Counted from the first letter of the stretch, positions 1 through 12,100 are shown. The stretch: DNA of 64,000 bases from Tubiluchus corallicola (GCA_030141605.1 JAQGDQ010000118.1:62001-126000), one strand, 5' to 3'. Translations and numbers: made by a program. Notes: generated by a model not told the origin, from the letters alone.

Positions 1-229
1 AGTAATTACAATTTAGGTTTAATGGGCTACAGTATTTAGGCATTTATTCCAATACTTATGTAACCTAGAAATAAATAAACACTCATTGCCAAATATATTA
101 CCTATCAATTTATTGTAAGTGTTAGTAGCTCTAATTTTAGTGGATAAATAGATCTTCTATTACTAAAATCAAAATATGGCAAGTTTAGATCAACACACAT
201 TTGTCTAACCGAGTATTCATAGTGTAGAT

Positions 230-888
230 CAGTGGTTCCCAACCAGGGGTACGCAACAGCAATGCCAGGGGTACGCAGAAGGTATGTCAGATCGACACAT
301 TTTTTCTTTCTGTAGCCGGTGAAAAGGGTAAAATACACCAAGTTGCAGCATCGCGATATAGATGAAGTTCAAGACCACGTCACTAGAGAAGTTCTGGACA
401 CAGCTAGGTACAGACTTCAATGGACTGAAAATTGCGGCTTTCGAGGTGTTGGTTCCATTTGTGACAACATACAAATGTGAACTAGGCTTCAGTGCAATGC
501 TACATTTGAAGACAAAGGCAAGAAACCGTTTGGATTTGAGGAGCGACATGCGAATCGCAATATCAACAATTAAACCTGATATCAAAAAACTTGTTGATAA
601 TCATCAAGAACAGCGTGCGCATTAATTATGACTGCTGTGAAGATCGCGTTTCCTTGTATTGATGTTTTCATATTCAAGAAAGTTGTTCAAATTACGTATT
701 TCTTAATAATCAGTGATAAAATTCATGTTTTCAAAAAAAGTTAAAATAAAAAAATGTCGATAATATTAATCGTTGCTTTCTGGAAACTGGTTTTTCAAAC
801 GATTTGTTGAAAAATATCAGGTGGGGGTACGCTGAAGATCGCCACATTTAGAAGGGGTACTTGGCAAGGAAAAGGTTGGGAACCACTG
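230..888 (+). mobile_element. hAT-type DNA transposon remnant, internally deleted
   Basis: The element starts with CAGTGGTTCCCAACC (230-244) and ends with its reverse complement GGTTGGGAACCACTG (874-888). It is flanked by a perfect 8-bp target duplication GTGTAGAT at 222-229 and 889-896. Eight-base duplications and CAGTGG..CCACTG ends are hallmarks of the hAT superfamily. At 659 bp it is too short to be autonomous. It keeps a piece of transposase coding sequence (362-625). The intact duplication and ends suggest a fairly recent insertion of an already deleted copy. Confidence 0.9.
362..625 (+). pseudogene. hAT transposase C-terminal dimerisation fragment
   Basis: An 87-codon open frame inside the hAT element. 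It contains a stretch like FVTTYKCELGFSAMLHLKTK followed by ARNRLDL and further on IKPDIKKLV. This is the pattern of the C-terminal hAT dimerisation region found in ZBED/FAM200-like domesticated transposases (T-x-x-CE-x-x-FS, then K-x-R-NRL). The catalytic DDE core, BED finger and N-terminus are missing, so it cannot encode active transposase. A stop codon lies directly upstream, so the frame is limited to this fragment. I call it a pseudogene fragment. Confidence 0.8.
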
Positions 889-1104
889 GTGTAGATTAAA
901 TAAACTTCTGCTCCCTTTATTATACGCAACTTTTGAGCTATTGTCATAAAAGTTGTTTCACAATGCAGCACAAGAAAAGTTACAACAATATGCTTTGAAC
1001 AAAGTTTGTTTGACGTCTGTAGTACAGTTAGAAAAATGTCGACGCTGATGGTCAACATCCGTATTGTCTGCTTTATCTGAGAGAGCTATGTAGTTCGGGC
1101 AGTT

Positions 1105-2456
1105 GATTGATTGATTGGTTACTATTTATTTCAGCATAAAAACATACAATTAAAATTTACAATGACTAAAACTAGAAATATTAAGAATTACTGTATACGA
1201 AATGTGAGTAAAAGCATTTTAAATTTACAATGTCATCAAGAAGTTAAGACATTAATTTAAAAAATTTAGATTTAAAATGCACATCAGCATTCACAATAGA
1301 AAGTAAAATAATTACAAAGGTTGGCACATATAGTAGATACACTACAATCACATCTAAGCGAAATAGTTTATTTTAAGCAACTTAGATAAGCGAAATAGAT
1401 TATTATAAGCAACTCTTAGTCTGTTCAACACATCATTACTGTAATTTTCACATTATTATTTGAACAGCATGAGAATTTTGTAATGAGCAAGTTTACACAA
1501 ATATAAAATAGTCTTATCTGATTTTCAATGTCAGTATTATCATTCATGTCAGTGCGCAAGACATGTCCAAGATACTTTTCCTGCACACTCACAGGAACTG
1601 CATTGCCATATAGAAACACATCTCCTGGACTATTGTTCTGAAATTTTTTTTCTTTGTTTTCCTAGTGTTAAAGTGAATATTGTGAATCTCTGAATATCTT
1701 ACACAATAGTCTAAAATTTCCTGTAAACATATATCATAGAGGTAAAAATTATTATGTTATCTTCATACAAGATATGATTTGCAGTTGATTCACCTACCCG
1801 ACAGCTCTTCATTTTATTTAATTTTGATGAAAATCGTTTACATAGACATTAACGAGATGATGTAATAGTACCCTATCTTGCCTTCGTCCATTTGTTATAT
1901 TAAAACCGTCATAGACAGTCCGACCTTATTTAACAAACAGTTGCTGACTACTGTACCAAGAAAACAAAGAATTAATCACGGTAACTGGAAAACTATATTT
2001 TTTTAGCTTATCAAACAGTACTGCATGATTCACACGATCAAAAACTTTACTAGCGTCTAGGAGACAAGCATGTACAGCACTATTGCTATCAATGTAATAT
2101 TGAATCAGTTCTTTACATGCATAAACAGCAAGTTCAGTTCCAAGAGCTTTCTTATATCCAAACTGTGCATCATTAGTAACAAAATGTTTGCTACATTTAG
2201 TAACAATTATTCTTTCAAGTATTTTACTTAATAGACTGGCAACAGCAATAGGCCTGTAATTATCGACTGAAGAGATATTTCCCATTTTGTTTTTAGCAAT
2301 AGGTGTGAGCATAGAATCTGCTACAGATTTAGGTATGTGTTGATGTTTTAGCACAGCATTAAATAAACAAGTAAGGTGAACAGCCGTACCAGGACCAGCT
2401 TTAAGAAAATGTTCAGAGTTTAAGCCATCATATCCAGTAGATTTACCAGTTTTCAA
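1105..2456 (-). mobile_element. Degenerate non-LTR retrotransposon (CR1/L2-like), 5'-truncated
   Basis: On the minus strand 2456-1926 reads as the first half of a reverse transcriptase, with STGYDGL, NYRPIAVASLLSKILERI and the palm motif DASKVFDRVNH. After frameshifts the protein resumes near 1810-1740 with HILYEDNIIIF, where the catalytic YADD has decayed to YEDN. It continues at 1619-1425 with EKYLGHVLRTDMNDNTDIENQ. The 3' end near 1105-1120 carries a TGATTGATTGATTGG repeat, as in the short tandem tails of CR1/L2 elements. The 5' end stops about 40 bp before a RAD51D exon. Dead copy; class assignment below superfamily is inference. Confidence 0.82.
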
Positions 2457-2497
2457 CTTGCTTAGAGGTTTTCATGTCATCGTCCTTTCCTTTTCAG

Positions 2498-5400
2498 CTT
2501 TGTTTCGGATTTGCTTCTTCCGTCGCCACTTCTGCCTTACAAAATGTTCTCTACATTGACACGGCATGTTCATTTACAGCAGAGCGGATTTTTCAGATTA
2601 TGACAGCTCACTCACCGAACACTCTAAGCAAGGTTAAGTATACTTGCAAATGTAAATACAGTTTTCTGGTTATTGCTTCTTATCAAAATAGGTGCGCCAT
2701 AGTTTACTTGTAAATATAGGATATTTAAATGAGAATTTAGTTGTGCATACACACCGATGTTACAAACCAGGTGTATGGTACTGAGCACAATGAAGGAGTA
2801 CTTATCGATATTTTTGCGTAATGAGGTTGAAAAGTTTTTTACTATTTCAGGATGAGCTGACTGCAGCTTTAAATAGAATAAGAGTTGTACAAGTTTTTGG
2901 ACTAGATGAATTATTTCAGATTTTAAAGCAAGTCCACGAATCACATGAGGTATTGCAAAACTCTTATCTGATATTTTGTGTTTAGATGCACTATGTACGT
3001 TGTAATAAAGTTGCAATGATTTTCACAATAGAAATAGTAAGAAAAACTATCCAAAACTTGTTCGCATAAGATGCTGTATCAGTATCGAAAACTACGTATC
3101 TTGCAGAGCATTTAGCACCTTCCGTTATGCCAGTGAAACCACTCACTTGAAGGTTTGTTCAAATAGCTCAGTCACCTCAGCCACCATGCTTAACTGTAAT
3201 TGACGTTTAACTGAAATAGGCCTTTTCGCAGTTCCAGCTTTTGATGATGATCACAAAAAGGTAAAGGTCAAAGTGCCTCGCAGCCCAAGCTACTATAATA
3301 CTTATAGTTTTAACAGCTAGGTAGAACCTTACCTAGTTCATTTTTTCTTTTTCCCAAGCAAACTTCTGCTAGTAAATCACTCTATGCACAGACTAATGCA
3401 TAATTAAGTTAGTAAAGTCCACATAAAACAACTGAAGTAACTGAACTGATACGGCAGATGGCTTTGCTTTACACACGTCTCGTGAAGGTTGTAGTTAAGA
3501 CGCATTGCTGTGGTACACTTAACCTTCGACCTGCAGCAACTGCGTGTGCGTACAACATAATTGTAAAAAGCCTTATTATTTTAATGTTTGAGTTTAAATT
3601 AAAAATACGTAATACCTAGGATGTGTATTTAAGTACATCTAATGTACAAATGAATTGGAATTTGACCAGTCCCTGACAGTAACTATAATACTTACAAAAG
3701 TTTATAATTGTTAAATTGTTATTATAGCCATCTAGTGTTACAGGAAGATGAATTTTTCGGATGTGTGAAAGCAGTGATAATAGATTCCATAACTGCTGTC
3801 GTGGCTCCCCTACTGGGTGGAAAACAAGTACAAGGTACGTTTTCACCACTACCATTTAGTCAGTTTATGAATGTTCTATTTGCTCTTCATCAAGTTGTTA
3901 AATATTATGAATTTCATTAAGGACATATCCAGCTAAAAATAAATCCAAGACACGTGATGGACAGTCATTCGGAATAATATGAATGTGCCATTTGAATATG
4001 TAAAAAACTTGCAACTTACCATTCTAGAACATTTGACAAGTTTGGCATGTCGAACAGGCATGCTGCAACAAAGTCTTGTAGCCCCAGATTGCTCGTCCAC
4101 AGAAAGTAAGTCGGATATTTGAAACATGAGACCATGCATTGCTCATTGATGGCCGAGTCTACAATTGCCAAAATCACCGCACTATGTATTATCATAAATA
4201 CATTTCGCTCCCAGTAAGGAAAAAATATATCAGTGTTTTAAAACTGCCTATTTCAACTCTACTTTTGTCAATAATACATCTGAAACAAACATACATGTAT
4301 ATCAATTATCCATTTTGAACACTAACAATCCAATAAGTTACTAGTCTTGCTATCTTAATTTTCTATAAGTACTACAACAAATAGCTTCAGATGGCTGGAT
4401 TTCAAAATAACTTCATTTTTTAATCTTTTTTTATTTTAAGGTTAATTATGGGTATTCGAGGTTTAGGACGGGATTGGGGTTCGGGTCAGGTTCAGTGGCT
4501 CGGGATCGGGGTATGGGATAGTAAGTGAGTTCCAAGTCGTGCCGGTTACATTATTATGACAGAATTTTAGTAATTTATTTTATGGTATGACAACAGGTGA
4601 AATATTTTTGAGCATTTTTAATCCATGGCATTCCATTTTCCGTTAGTAGCTGAGTGGTTATAGTGCAAACTTGGCTGTGGTAGTTAAGCACTGTCAAGGC
4701 TGGTTAGTAAACGGAGGGAAAATTACTTCAGGGCACAGCCTCATTTGTCATATTGTCTCCAACTACTATCTTGTTGTATGTGTATATGTATCCAAATTAA
4801 CTAAAACACCATTGGCCTTTTTACGTTCTTACCTCACGGGATTTCTTGGGCAGTGAAATAGGCTTTGGCTTTGCTACACAACACACCATTAGTAATGGGA
4901 CTTGCTATTGTGTGTGAAATACTAACCTGCCTTGTGCTGATCTGAGTATAAAACCTTGCAGGGAATCATTGAATTATCACTTTGTCTGTCAATTCTTGAA
5001 ACATACAGTGCTACCACTTTTCTACCATCATAAAAAGTCATATAATTCTTAAGAGTCTGAAGACCATTCATCATTCATTATTGTGTTCCAAACTTCCCAC
5101 CCTAACAATATTATTAAGTATAGTTTGTTATTATCTGTAGGTGTCTGTATTGCAGACATAGAGGTTAGAAATTAACTTGAATATTTTTTACTTATGATAT
5201 ATTTTAGCGACATTAACACAACTTGAAGTAAACTTACTGCAAGTTCTTTAAATAATCTAGAATAACTTTCTTTTGTTTGTCAGTAAAAATATTCTTTAAG
5301 ACGTACTGCTATTTACTATTTATTACAAACCAAATTAGCAAATATTTCAATGCAACTGTAGTGAAAAAACAGATTTTTTGTCAAATGTTGCCAAAACTTG

Positions 5401-7655
5401 AGACCCTACAAACATAAAGGATCCTAGTTTGCAGCCTATACTAGCTTATAGAATAATCTGGCCCTGATGAAATTAATTTCATTATGAAATTATCAGCAGT
5501 CAGTTACCACTTGTACCACCAAAGCAAGAATGTGAAATTTTCTTACTTGACCTAAAAGTCTTTTGTCAATGCAAGACTCGACTTTTAACGTGGTGACGAC
5601 TGACGACTCTATTTAATGACGACAATAAGTAAAAACAAGGGATTGACAACTGGACATATGAATATGCATGCAATTATTTAATAAATATGGTATTGTTTGA
5701 ATACTTTATTGTTAATTTTTGTGATTTTCAGGGCACGGTAAAATGATGCAGTTGTCACGGGAACTAAAAACCTTGTGTATGGAGCATTCCATTGCCGTTC
5801 TGGTGCGTTTGTATTGCGTTTCAGCGAAAATTTCAAACTAATCAGAACATAAGCTCAAATTATGCAAAGTTTTTAACATAACAAATTCTCCATTATTGTA
5901 TTCCCATAGCAACCTTTAATGTTAACAAATCATCATTAAATGAAGCCATATTTCTGTCGAAAATGGTAAATGATTAAGTGATAATGAATAAAGTTTATTT
6001 TTTAAGAGATTACTTTCTTAAGAGATACTTGATTGTACAGAGTAGCACTGTACAATAAATCTCATAATTACAATTAATACCTGAAATATGAAACATGTAA
6101 ACATAAAGTGCAGCATATCTTACTAGCAGCCAAGTTAATTTACACCAAGCTTTGCCAATTAGTAAATGGAGAAGTATAAAAACATTAATGACATCAGACA
6201 ATACCACTCATGGAGTTTTTTCAGTCACCAGACGTAGAGTTTCCATGTCTAGAGCAGTGCTGAGACATGGTTGGCAGTAGTACAGCCACAGAAATTATTT
6301 ATAGTCCTAACTTAAATCAAGGTTTGTATTTTATTTGCTTCAGGTTACTAATACAGTGGTGCCATCTGACATGTCTCGGCCATCAATGGGCAATGCATGG
6401 TCTCATGTTCCAAATACTCGACTTTTGCTTTCTGTGGATGAACAATCTGCGCCTACAAGACTTAGTTTCAGCTCACCTATTCGACATGCCAAACTTGTCA
6501 AATGTTCTAGAATGGTAAGTTGCAAGTTTTTTACATATTGAAATTTGCACACTCGTATTATTCTGATTGACTTTCCATCACGTATCTTGGATTTATTTTT
6601 AGCTAGAAATGTTCTTAGTTGGTTTGTTAATGAACTCAACGTGGTATCAATATTTAGCAGCTTGTTATGTACAACAAGCCATGATGTTCCAAATTGTCAC
6701 TCATAACACTTGTGATTGGACTGCAAGAAATGCTAATGTTTTGCAATATTCTGTTTTATATCCCTTTTCAATGTCATATTCCAAGATACAAAAGTTCAGA
6801 TAGTATGATTTTTTACATTTTAGTACGGTTTAATGCATGAAATGTACTATACGTAAGTAACTAAGTTTATTAAAACAAACACATTACAGTTAAAAGAACT
6901 GAATTACTGTGTTTATACAAATGGTAAAAAGAATAAAATTAAATTAAAAGGCCTCAATATTTTGTTAAACAATATAAGTTTTACACGCATCTTTAATGAA
7001 AATACAAGTTATTTGTCAACCATCGAGAAATCTAACTAAATTTTCCAAAACGTTTCGCTTGATTTTCTGTGATCTTTGTCATTCATTAATTTAATTATAT
7101 GTTGTAAAAGCAACGTATGATATCTATCAGTTCTACATTTTTCTTCAACATATTTTTCTTTAGTGACGAAAAACGTACTACTGATAGATATTATACATCG
7201 TCTTTACGATATTTAATTAGATTATCGAATGGCAAAAATCACAGTAAATCAAACGAAACATTCTGGAAAATTTAGTTAGATTTAGTGCAAGTTTCCAGTT
7301 TATCTACATTGATTGTGATAATTGTGCATGTGTTGCTAGAATTTATAATTTATCTGCAGAATCTGTCAGTTGGCAAGTAAGGTCGCTTTTGAGGTAGTGG
7401 AAACTATTAGAAATGAAAATTGTAAAAGTTTTATGCTGCATCCATTTCTGCTTCATGCTTTTATCTTGTTTGTAAAACAGCTTGAAGGATTAGATTCAAT
7501 ACATTATGCACCTATTCCGTAATAAATAATGAAATGCAATGCTTTTCTTCATAAATTCTATTTGATGAAAAGTTCTCAAATATTTTCAGGCTGTGCCAAA
7601 GTCTGTCGTCTTTCAAATCACTGACAGTGGAATACAGGAGGCAGCATCTGCATAA
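2498..7655 (+). CDS. RAD51D: DNA repair protein RAD51D (C-terminal part, six exons)
   Basis: RAD51 paralogue that acts in the BCDX2 complex to promote homologous recombination (known for the family). Exons 2498-2632, 2851-2949, 3744-3834, 5732-5802, 6344-6514 and 7590-7655 have GT/AG borders and matching phases, giving 210 residues. Visible landmarks are SALQNVLYIDT (the beta strand after Walker A), the Walker B strand VKAVIIDSITAVVAPLLGGK, MMQLSRELKTL, and AWSHVPNTRLLL near the end; these match animal RAD51D closely. The human protein has 328 residues, so roughly the first 115, including Walker A, are missing. A dead LINE fills the sequence just upstream and I found no earlier exon in the window. 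Stop is TAA at 7653-7655. The introns hold repeats, an inverted exon copy and a large palindrome. Confidence 0.9.
3217..3575. repeat. 360-bp interspersed repeat, copy 1 (MITE-like)
   Basis: This stretch in a RAD51D intron is clearly related to 11615-11979 in the same orientation. Shared blocks include GTTTTAACAGCTAG, CCTTACCTAGTTCAT, AACAACTGAAGT and AGTTAAGACGCATTGCTGTGG. The ends resemble each other as inverted repeats (TAGGCCTTTT at the left, AAAAAGCCTTA at the right). No coding potential is visible. Length, ends and copy number fit a non-autonomous DNA transposon; a TA target site is possible but not proven. Confidence 0.7.
3931..4157 (-). pseudogene. Inverted duplicate of a RAD51D exon and its flanks
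   Basis: Read on the minus strand, this segment copies 6375-6604 of the same gene: most of the exon 6344-6514, its donor GTAAGTTGC, and about 90 bp of the following intron. Identity is high (for example CGACATGCCAAACTTGTCAA is unchanged). The copy has substitutions and a 2-base deletion where the true exon has CTTTTGCTTTC, so the exon frame is broken. It lies in the intron between exons 3744-3834 and 5732-5802, antisense to the gene, so it cannot be spliced in as a coding exon. The transcript could instead fold the copy onto the real exon. Confidence 0.9.
4440..4525 (+). other. G-rich cluster in RAD51D intron
   Basis: In an otherwise AT-rich intron the plus strand carries a dense run of G tracts: GGGATTGGGGTTCGGG, then, after a gap, GGGATCGGGGTATGGG. 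At least five runs of three or more G lie within about 60 bp. This could form a G-quadruplex on the sense strand and hence in the RAD51D pre-mRNA. No gene is visible in it. Confidence 0.5.
4641..4740 (+). repeat. Possible tRNA-derived SINE head
   Basis: The stretch TAGCTGAGTGGTTATAGTGC (about 4646-4665) resembles the A box and D arm of a tRNA (consensus TAGCTCAGTGGTTAGAGC). I do not see a convincing B box downstream, so this is at best a decayed tRNA-derived SINE. The remainder of the intron to 5731 shows no other feature I can name. Confidence 0.28.
7028..7283. repeat. 256-bp palindrome (long imperfect inverted repeat)
   Basis: The left arm begins AAATCTAACTAAATTTTCC and the right arm ends GGAAAATTTAGTTAGATTT. 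Matching continues inward, with CGTTTCGCTTGATTT against AAATCAAACGAAAC and GATATCTATCAG against CTGATAGATATTA. Arms are roughly 100-110 bp with a short centre near 7140-7175. It lies in the last intron of RAD51D (6515-7589). It may be a foldback MITE; RNA from it would form a long hairpin. Confidence 0.8.
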
Positions 7656-9111
7656 GACAAAGGCCTTAACATCATGGGAAATGAACAAAACTCGTGGCTT
7701 GCTTTGTTGTAATTATACAGGAATTTATTGTTTTAAGTTAATTGTCATTAAACGCAGTATTTTCAATTGTTCACATTGTGAAGAAAATCAAATCAAAAGT
7801 AAAAATGAACAAAATTATTTCCATTTACGGAATTCTAAGGCAACTTACGTAAATATATAACTCAATTTTGATATAAATTCGCTGCAGTATACATATGTAG
7901 CTATATTTGTTAGACTTATAATAAATAAGTATTTATTTACACAAACTAATAGTAAGATGTTAATTTACATATTTGTTTATAGAGGAAAGGCTAGTACCCG
8001 CTTGTGAAACCTAATGCATCAAAGCTCACAAGACGTGTCTTAGTTAAAAAAAAAAATTTGCAAGTTAACTGGAGTTGTGTAACTTAAAGTAAAGATTTCT
8101 TAATGTGTCCGATTTTTGTTTAAAATTAATTTCGTCTCCAACTCTGTGAAAAATGGAAGTAGGCATTATGCTTAAATATAGTGCAGTAGCAGTTTCTAAG
8201 TTACTTAAATATACATCACAACAATTAACAAACACTGCTTACTAACAAAAAAATAGTTGCATATGCAACAATGTCATGAACTTATTTGCAGTTAAAGTAA
8301 TGATGTATCAGTTACTTATCACCAAATATTATGCACCTATTGAAGTTGTTGGCATTCAAGCCAAAAGATGGCAGAGCCTGTACAGAATCATGTACTCAAT
8401 TTTCCACTGAAGTCTAATTCATTTTATCAATTAATTCATTACAGAACTAATCTTATCTATATGCAGTTATCTATATATCTATATTTGATATATGCAGTTA
8501 TCTATATTCCAAAGTTTAGTCACATGCAGGCAGTACATAGGTTTTTGCTAGAAGGGTACAAAAACGACGAATAATTACAGAACAGTTTATTGCATCAAAG
8601 TACTGCAGATACAATAGACAATATATCATGCCCTCTACATTGAGTCTGGAAACCTCGTGCATCTCCCACAGCCTGCAAATTTGAGAGTATAATCAAAACA
8701 GTGAGCCAAAAAGATTGGGATTAATTCACTTTCTCGACCGAACCGAGTGTCTTGGAAATTCAAAGCCACTTCATTGAAACTCAGCCCCGTCAAACACGAC
8801 AGACTGGTTATTCAACAGACAAGCATGTGAGATCTCTTTGGCTAGAAAAATCTGTTGTGAGATCTTAAGTTGTTCGAGTCACTGTTCAGCTCACATCTCT
8901 CAAATACTGAAAGTGGAGTGAAATACGGCAAGCCTTCTAGACTAAATATAATGAACAGTTCCATACTATTACTCGCCATTTTTCTAGCCCCACTAGCCTG
9001 TATTTGTGTAAGCTACCTGTAAAATCTAGTAAAAACTGCCAGTGTCTAAATTGCCCATGCGCAACGTGCTTAGCATAACCTGAGTACAGAAGTATTCTTT
9101 CCAGGCACTTA
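7656..9111. other. Convergent 3' region between RAD51D and the CCCH gene
   Basis: No protein gene is visible in this AT-rich interval. It should hold the 3' untranslated regions of both genes. A candidate AATAAA for RAD51D is at 7920-7925, and one for the minus-strand gene at 8586-8591. Around 8455-8510 there is a short TATC/ATATCT-rich stretch in which TATGCAGTTATCTATAT occurs twice. Confidence 0.5.
7920..7925 (+). terminator. Candidate polyadenylation signal of RAD51D
   Basis: AATAAA about 265 bp after the RAD51D stop codon, the first canonical hexamer I noticed on the plus strand. No transcript evidence is available. Confidence 0.4.
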
Positions 9112-12100
9112 CTATGTTGAATCTCTTGTCAACCAAGGTTTTTCCATTGTTTGTTGCTTGTGATAAGCAGTCATTACACGTTTAGGAGGAACTAGAGATT
9201 TTGCTAATCCCGGCCGCTTCTTTTGCTTTTTCATTGCATTAAATTCAATGTCATTGTCATTGCCTGTGCAAAGAGGATTTCCAGCAGAATTTGCTATCTG
9301 TGCTTGATGGATATTTGCTCCATATTTACAGTTATTGTGTGTCATATTCAGTTCTTTATCTGGTTGTGCAGATCCTACACTATTAAGATTGTGAGAAAAT
9401 TTACAAGCCTTTCCAAATCGACACTTGCCTTTTTTGAACTTTAGACAAATTTGTTTTTCTTTAGAATGCAACTCGTTTTCCGATAATTTCACGTGTTTTT
9501 CTAAAATGGCTTGTTTGGCTTCTTCTGCCGCTTTATACGGATTCACAAACACAGATGATAATGGTACATGTAGTTTAGTCTCAGTCACAACATCATCAAA
9601 ACTTGGCAAAAGGGTCTTTGGTGCTTGTTCCAATGGCTAAAAAATAAAGTGTTATTTGGTTACAAGGCTAATTATATCCTGTAATTATCATCGCTGTTGA
9701 TGTTGTTGCTGCTGCTACTAGTCCTACTACTACTACTACTGCTGCTACTACTTTTACTATTATTATTATTATTATTATTACAGTAGTCGCCGCTTAATAG
9801 ACTCACGGTTAATAGACTCAATCGCTTAATTGACTCAAAAACGCCTAGAACGAGCAGCTTCTATTCAAATATACATAAAAACTATCAGTAACTGACTCAA
9901 ATAACTCCACTTAATTGACTCACTTTACTTTGCTTTTGTGCACTGTAATATAGGTAGAACAATCATCTTAAGTACCGTTTTAGTTGTAAACAGGTACGTT
10001 TATCATGCGCCAATACGCTAGCGTAGTGGTTTTACTTTGAATCTGTTACCCGCTAGCCCACTGTTGCCCAAAGAATTTCTGGAAGCTAAACATTTAATCA
10101 CTTGCCTAGCGGTTTCCTTTTGATGCTCTCATTGCAAATCATGCTTTCAGGCTTAATGAGTTAACAGTCAAAGATGCAGGTACTATAATCAGTTGATATT
10201 CTTCGGGACTGACAAGACTAAACATCGTACAGCAAATAAGAGCAATGTAAGTGAGCAGACGATTCGGAACTGTTTTAGTCACGCACAACAACAGATTTTC
10301 AACGTTTTTATAATTACGAGAACTTTGTGAGCCAACTTCTTCGCGAGAAAATGAAGCAGGCAACCTTGAAGGAGTTTTGTAATTTTTGCAAATAAACAGA
10401 CTTAGAAAAGTCTATAATTTAGAAAAGTATACTTTTTAATTGTATATAAATATTCTTATTAAATATACTTATTGCTAATTCACTTACATAAACTAATATT
10501 TTAAAATATTTTTTCTAATTTTTAACTGCACAAAGGAATTTAGGGATTAGTTTGTTTCTAAAATTCATTAAAAACCGTTGCAGTGCAGCTGATGGCTCAT
10601 ACTTCTACTTGTAATACTACACCCATTGGTTAATAGGTACAGTCGGTTAATTGGGTCAAAACACGCCGGTCCCAAAATAAGTCTATTAAGCAGTGCCTAC
10701 TGTATTATTATTATTAGCATTAGCATTTATTTTGTACTCATGCTACAGCACCATACAATACAACAAAGTGAGCGAATACGATACAGTAAGTGCCAAACTG
10801 GTTAGTCTTACAAAGTTAACTAGCAAAATTTTTTAATGCTTACCTTGCTTGAGTTATTCTTGTCTTTATCACCGTTGTCAGCAACATCAGTTAGGATGTC
10901 GTCAGTATTAGCAGGAAAAAAGTACGTGGATCGTTCTATAGTTGAAGTAACTACATGGCATGTTTCATTTACACTGCAAAATAGTAAAGATCGCCATTTG
11001 GCTGAATCTCAGAATGCAAATATTACAACCATATTAGGCAAGGAAAAATTGTGAAGTATTATTTTTAGGCATATTTTTCAAAAAAGCACGAAATGACAGG
11101 ATTTTTTATTTGGAGAAATGGTGGGAGATGGAATTTATTTTCTGTGTTTCTTGATAAAAACACGCTACAGAAATTTTTCTTGATTAAACCTACACTACAA
11201 AAATTTTTGTTGATTAAACTAACAGTGTCACAACCACAGGTACTTAGGAAACAAAGCAACATTTCCCAAAAACACTCGAAGTAGCCAGGATACAACTATT
11301 ATAGCAAATGAGATTTATTAGGAAGTTATGTTTTATTTTTTAGTAGGAAAATGAGGCACATGCGACAGTAAAAAACAAGTACTGCAATGGACATTCCATA
11401 TGTGCAAATACTTCATAAAAACATATGAATGAACTCACAGAGTTATATTGTACAATTGTCACCTTGCTAATCAGATGAATGAAATATTAACAGTTCCCAA
11501 ATACAACAGAATTTTGTAAATGAATGTTTCAGATCAAAAATTTAATTTTATTACTTCCATTGTTTATTGTCTCATAACAAGCTATGTTTAAAATTCTTTG
11601 AACTATTATTACAGTAGGCTTCTTGACGGTTCCAGCGACTGATGATGATCATGTCAAAGGTTAAGTCTACCAGACAATGTATTTGCATACACTTGACAAT
11701 GCCTCGTATACCATGCTACTGTAATAGTTTTAACAGCTAGCTATAACCTTACCTAGTTCATCTTTTCTTGTTCCCAAGCAAGATCCTGCTACATACATAC
11801 TATTGCATAATTAAGTAAAGACCATGTAAAACAACTGAAGTTACTGAACTGATGGGGCAGACGGTTTTGTTTTACACACATGTCACGTGATGGTTGTAGT
11901 TAAGACGCATTGCTGTGGCACACTTAACCTTTGACCAACAGCAACTGCGCGTGTGCATAATAAAACTGTAAAAGGCTTACTAAAGGACATATCCCCAACT
12001 GCTAGGCAAGGACTCGAGATTTGAATAGTAAAATCTTGCTCTAAGACTTGAACAATGACAACTCGATCTTCGTAACCCATAAGTACCATAACCTTATTTT

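Noticed and set aside
10139-10363. Minus-strand open frame inside the pogo-like element
   Set aside because: No DDE or helix-turn-helix motif is visible; more likely chance than transposase.
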